From Pyrocephalus nanus (Eukaryota > Chordata > Aves > Passeriformes > Tyrannidae), in contig CM076259.1 of assembly GCA_038380795.1 (NCBI GenBank), positions 61,151,938 through 61,215,937 of the forward strand: a stretch of DNA of 64,000 nt, read 5' to 3'. The notes beneath the pieces are model-generated. The model had not been told where the DNA came from. It saw only the letters and a program-made list of their open reading frames with translations, and did not search any database. Made by a program: the position numbers and the translations under genes. Shown here in pieces: positions 63,496-64,000 of this stretch (the stretch's first letter is position 1; each line of letters opens with the position of its first letter).

Positions 63496-64000
63496 TCTGT
63501 GGTGTGTCCTTTAATGGAGACACCAGCAAATGAGGCTACTGAAGGGGTGGTGGAGCAGGGGGAGAAATAGATTTGTTCTTACAGACAGGTGGTTTCTAAG
63601 ATCATGCCACTTGACTGTGTCCCTTATAGCTTTTGAGCCTGTTGGATGGTGGAAGGAAATTTACTTTGGTCAGTAGTGTGAAAATAAGCATGGGGAAGGA
63701 GGGAGAAACTTGTGAGTACTGAGGGAAAGCTCCCAGCAGGTGCTCATGTCATATTAAATGCCAGGCAGTTTGTATGGGAAGAAGACCTAAAACACCCAGA
63801 GTGCAGCGAAAGCTCATGCTGAAACTTCTGCCCTCTTAGACATAAGTCCATGAAGCATGGGACATGAATCCATGGAAAGAACTAGGAGATGCTTGGGCTT
63901 TTTTTCATTTAAATAAATAAATAAGTATAATAAATAGAAGTATAATAATAGTTAAGAGTAATAAACAAACGTAGCTGTGCTGTTCTGAAGAAAACCATGT
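63496..64000. other. DNA downstream of ITM2B
   Basis: No gene, repeat family or RNA gene is recognised. RB1, the expected next gene, does not begin inside the window. Confidence 0.7.

Noticed and set aside
61279..64000. Search for RB1 exon 1 at the right edge
   Set aside because: No CpG island or RB1-like N-terminal coding sequence is present before position 64000.

Overview
This is vertebrate, almost certainly avian, nuclear DNA. It has long introns, sparse coding sequence and two CpG-island promoters. Several fragments match the 3' end of the bird/reptile CR1 LINE, and two recognisable single-copy genes are present. The species cannot be fixed from the sequence. The gene order matches the conserved MED4 - ITM2B - RB1 neighbourhood (human 13q14). 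The last MED4 exon lies beyond the left edge, and RB1, expected to the right, is not in the window.

Layout. (1) 1-5,789, minus strand: MED4, the Mediator middle-module subunit. Six coding exons are present with intact splice sites; the seventh and the stop codon are off the left edge. The start codon sits in a CpG island (about 5.38-6.08 kb) that also holds a (GCC)n run encoding polyalanine and a GGGAC pentanucleotide array. (2) 6.1-6.95 kb: two CR1 fragments immediately upstream of MED4. (3) 6.95-34.4 kb: intergenic DNA with one more CR1 3' end, simple repeats, a possible retrocopy-like poly(A) tail and one possible conserved element, but no gene I can support. (4) 34.4-35.75 kb: CpG-island promoter and exon 1 of ITM2B (plus strand). 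(5) 35.1-61.3 kb: ITM2B introns and exons 2-6, with intron 1 about 16.8 kb long. The six exons join into an uninterrupted 261-codon frame. (6) 61.3-63.5 kb: ITM2B 3' UTR with two candidate poly(A) signals. (7) 63.5-64.0 kb: downstream DNA without visible genes.

The two genes are divergently arranged, with start codons about 29 kb apart, and have unrelated roles: nuclear transcription coactivation for MED4, and a furin-processed type II BRICHOS membrane protein for ITM2B. Their proximity is best read as conserved synteny. I found no new multi-gene system. The points most worth checking are local: the ITM2B C-terminal peptide, a NAGNAG acceptor, G-quadruplex-capable promoter repeats at both genes, the MED4 polyalanine tract, and a few possibly conserved noncoding stretches.
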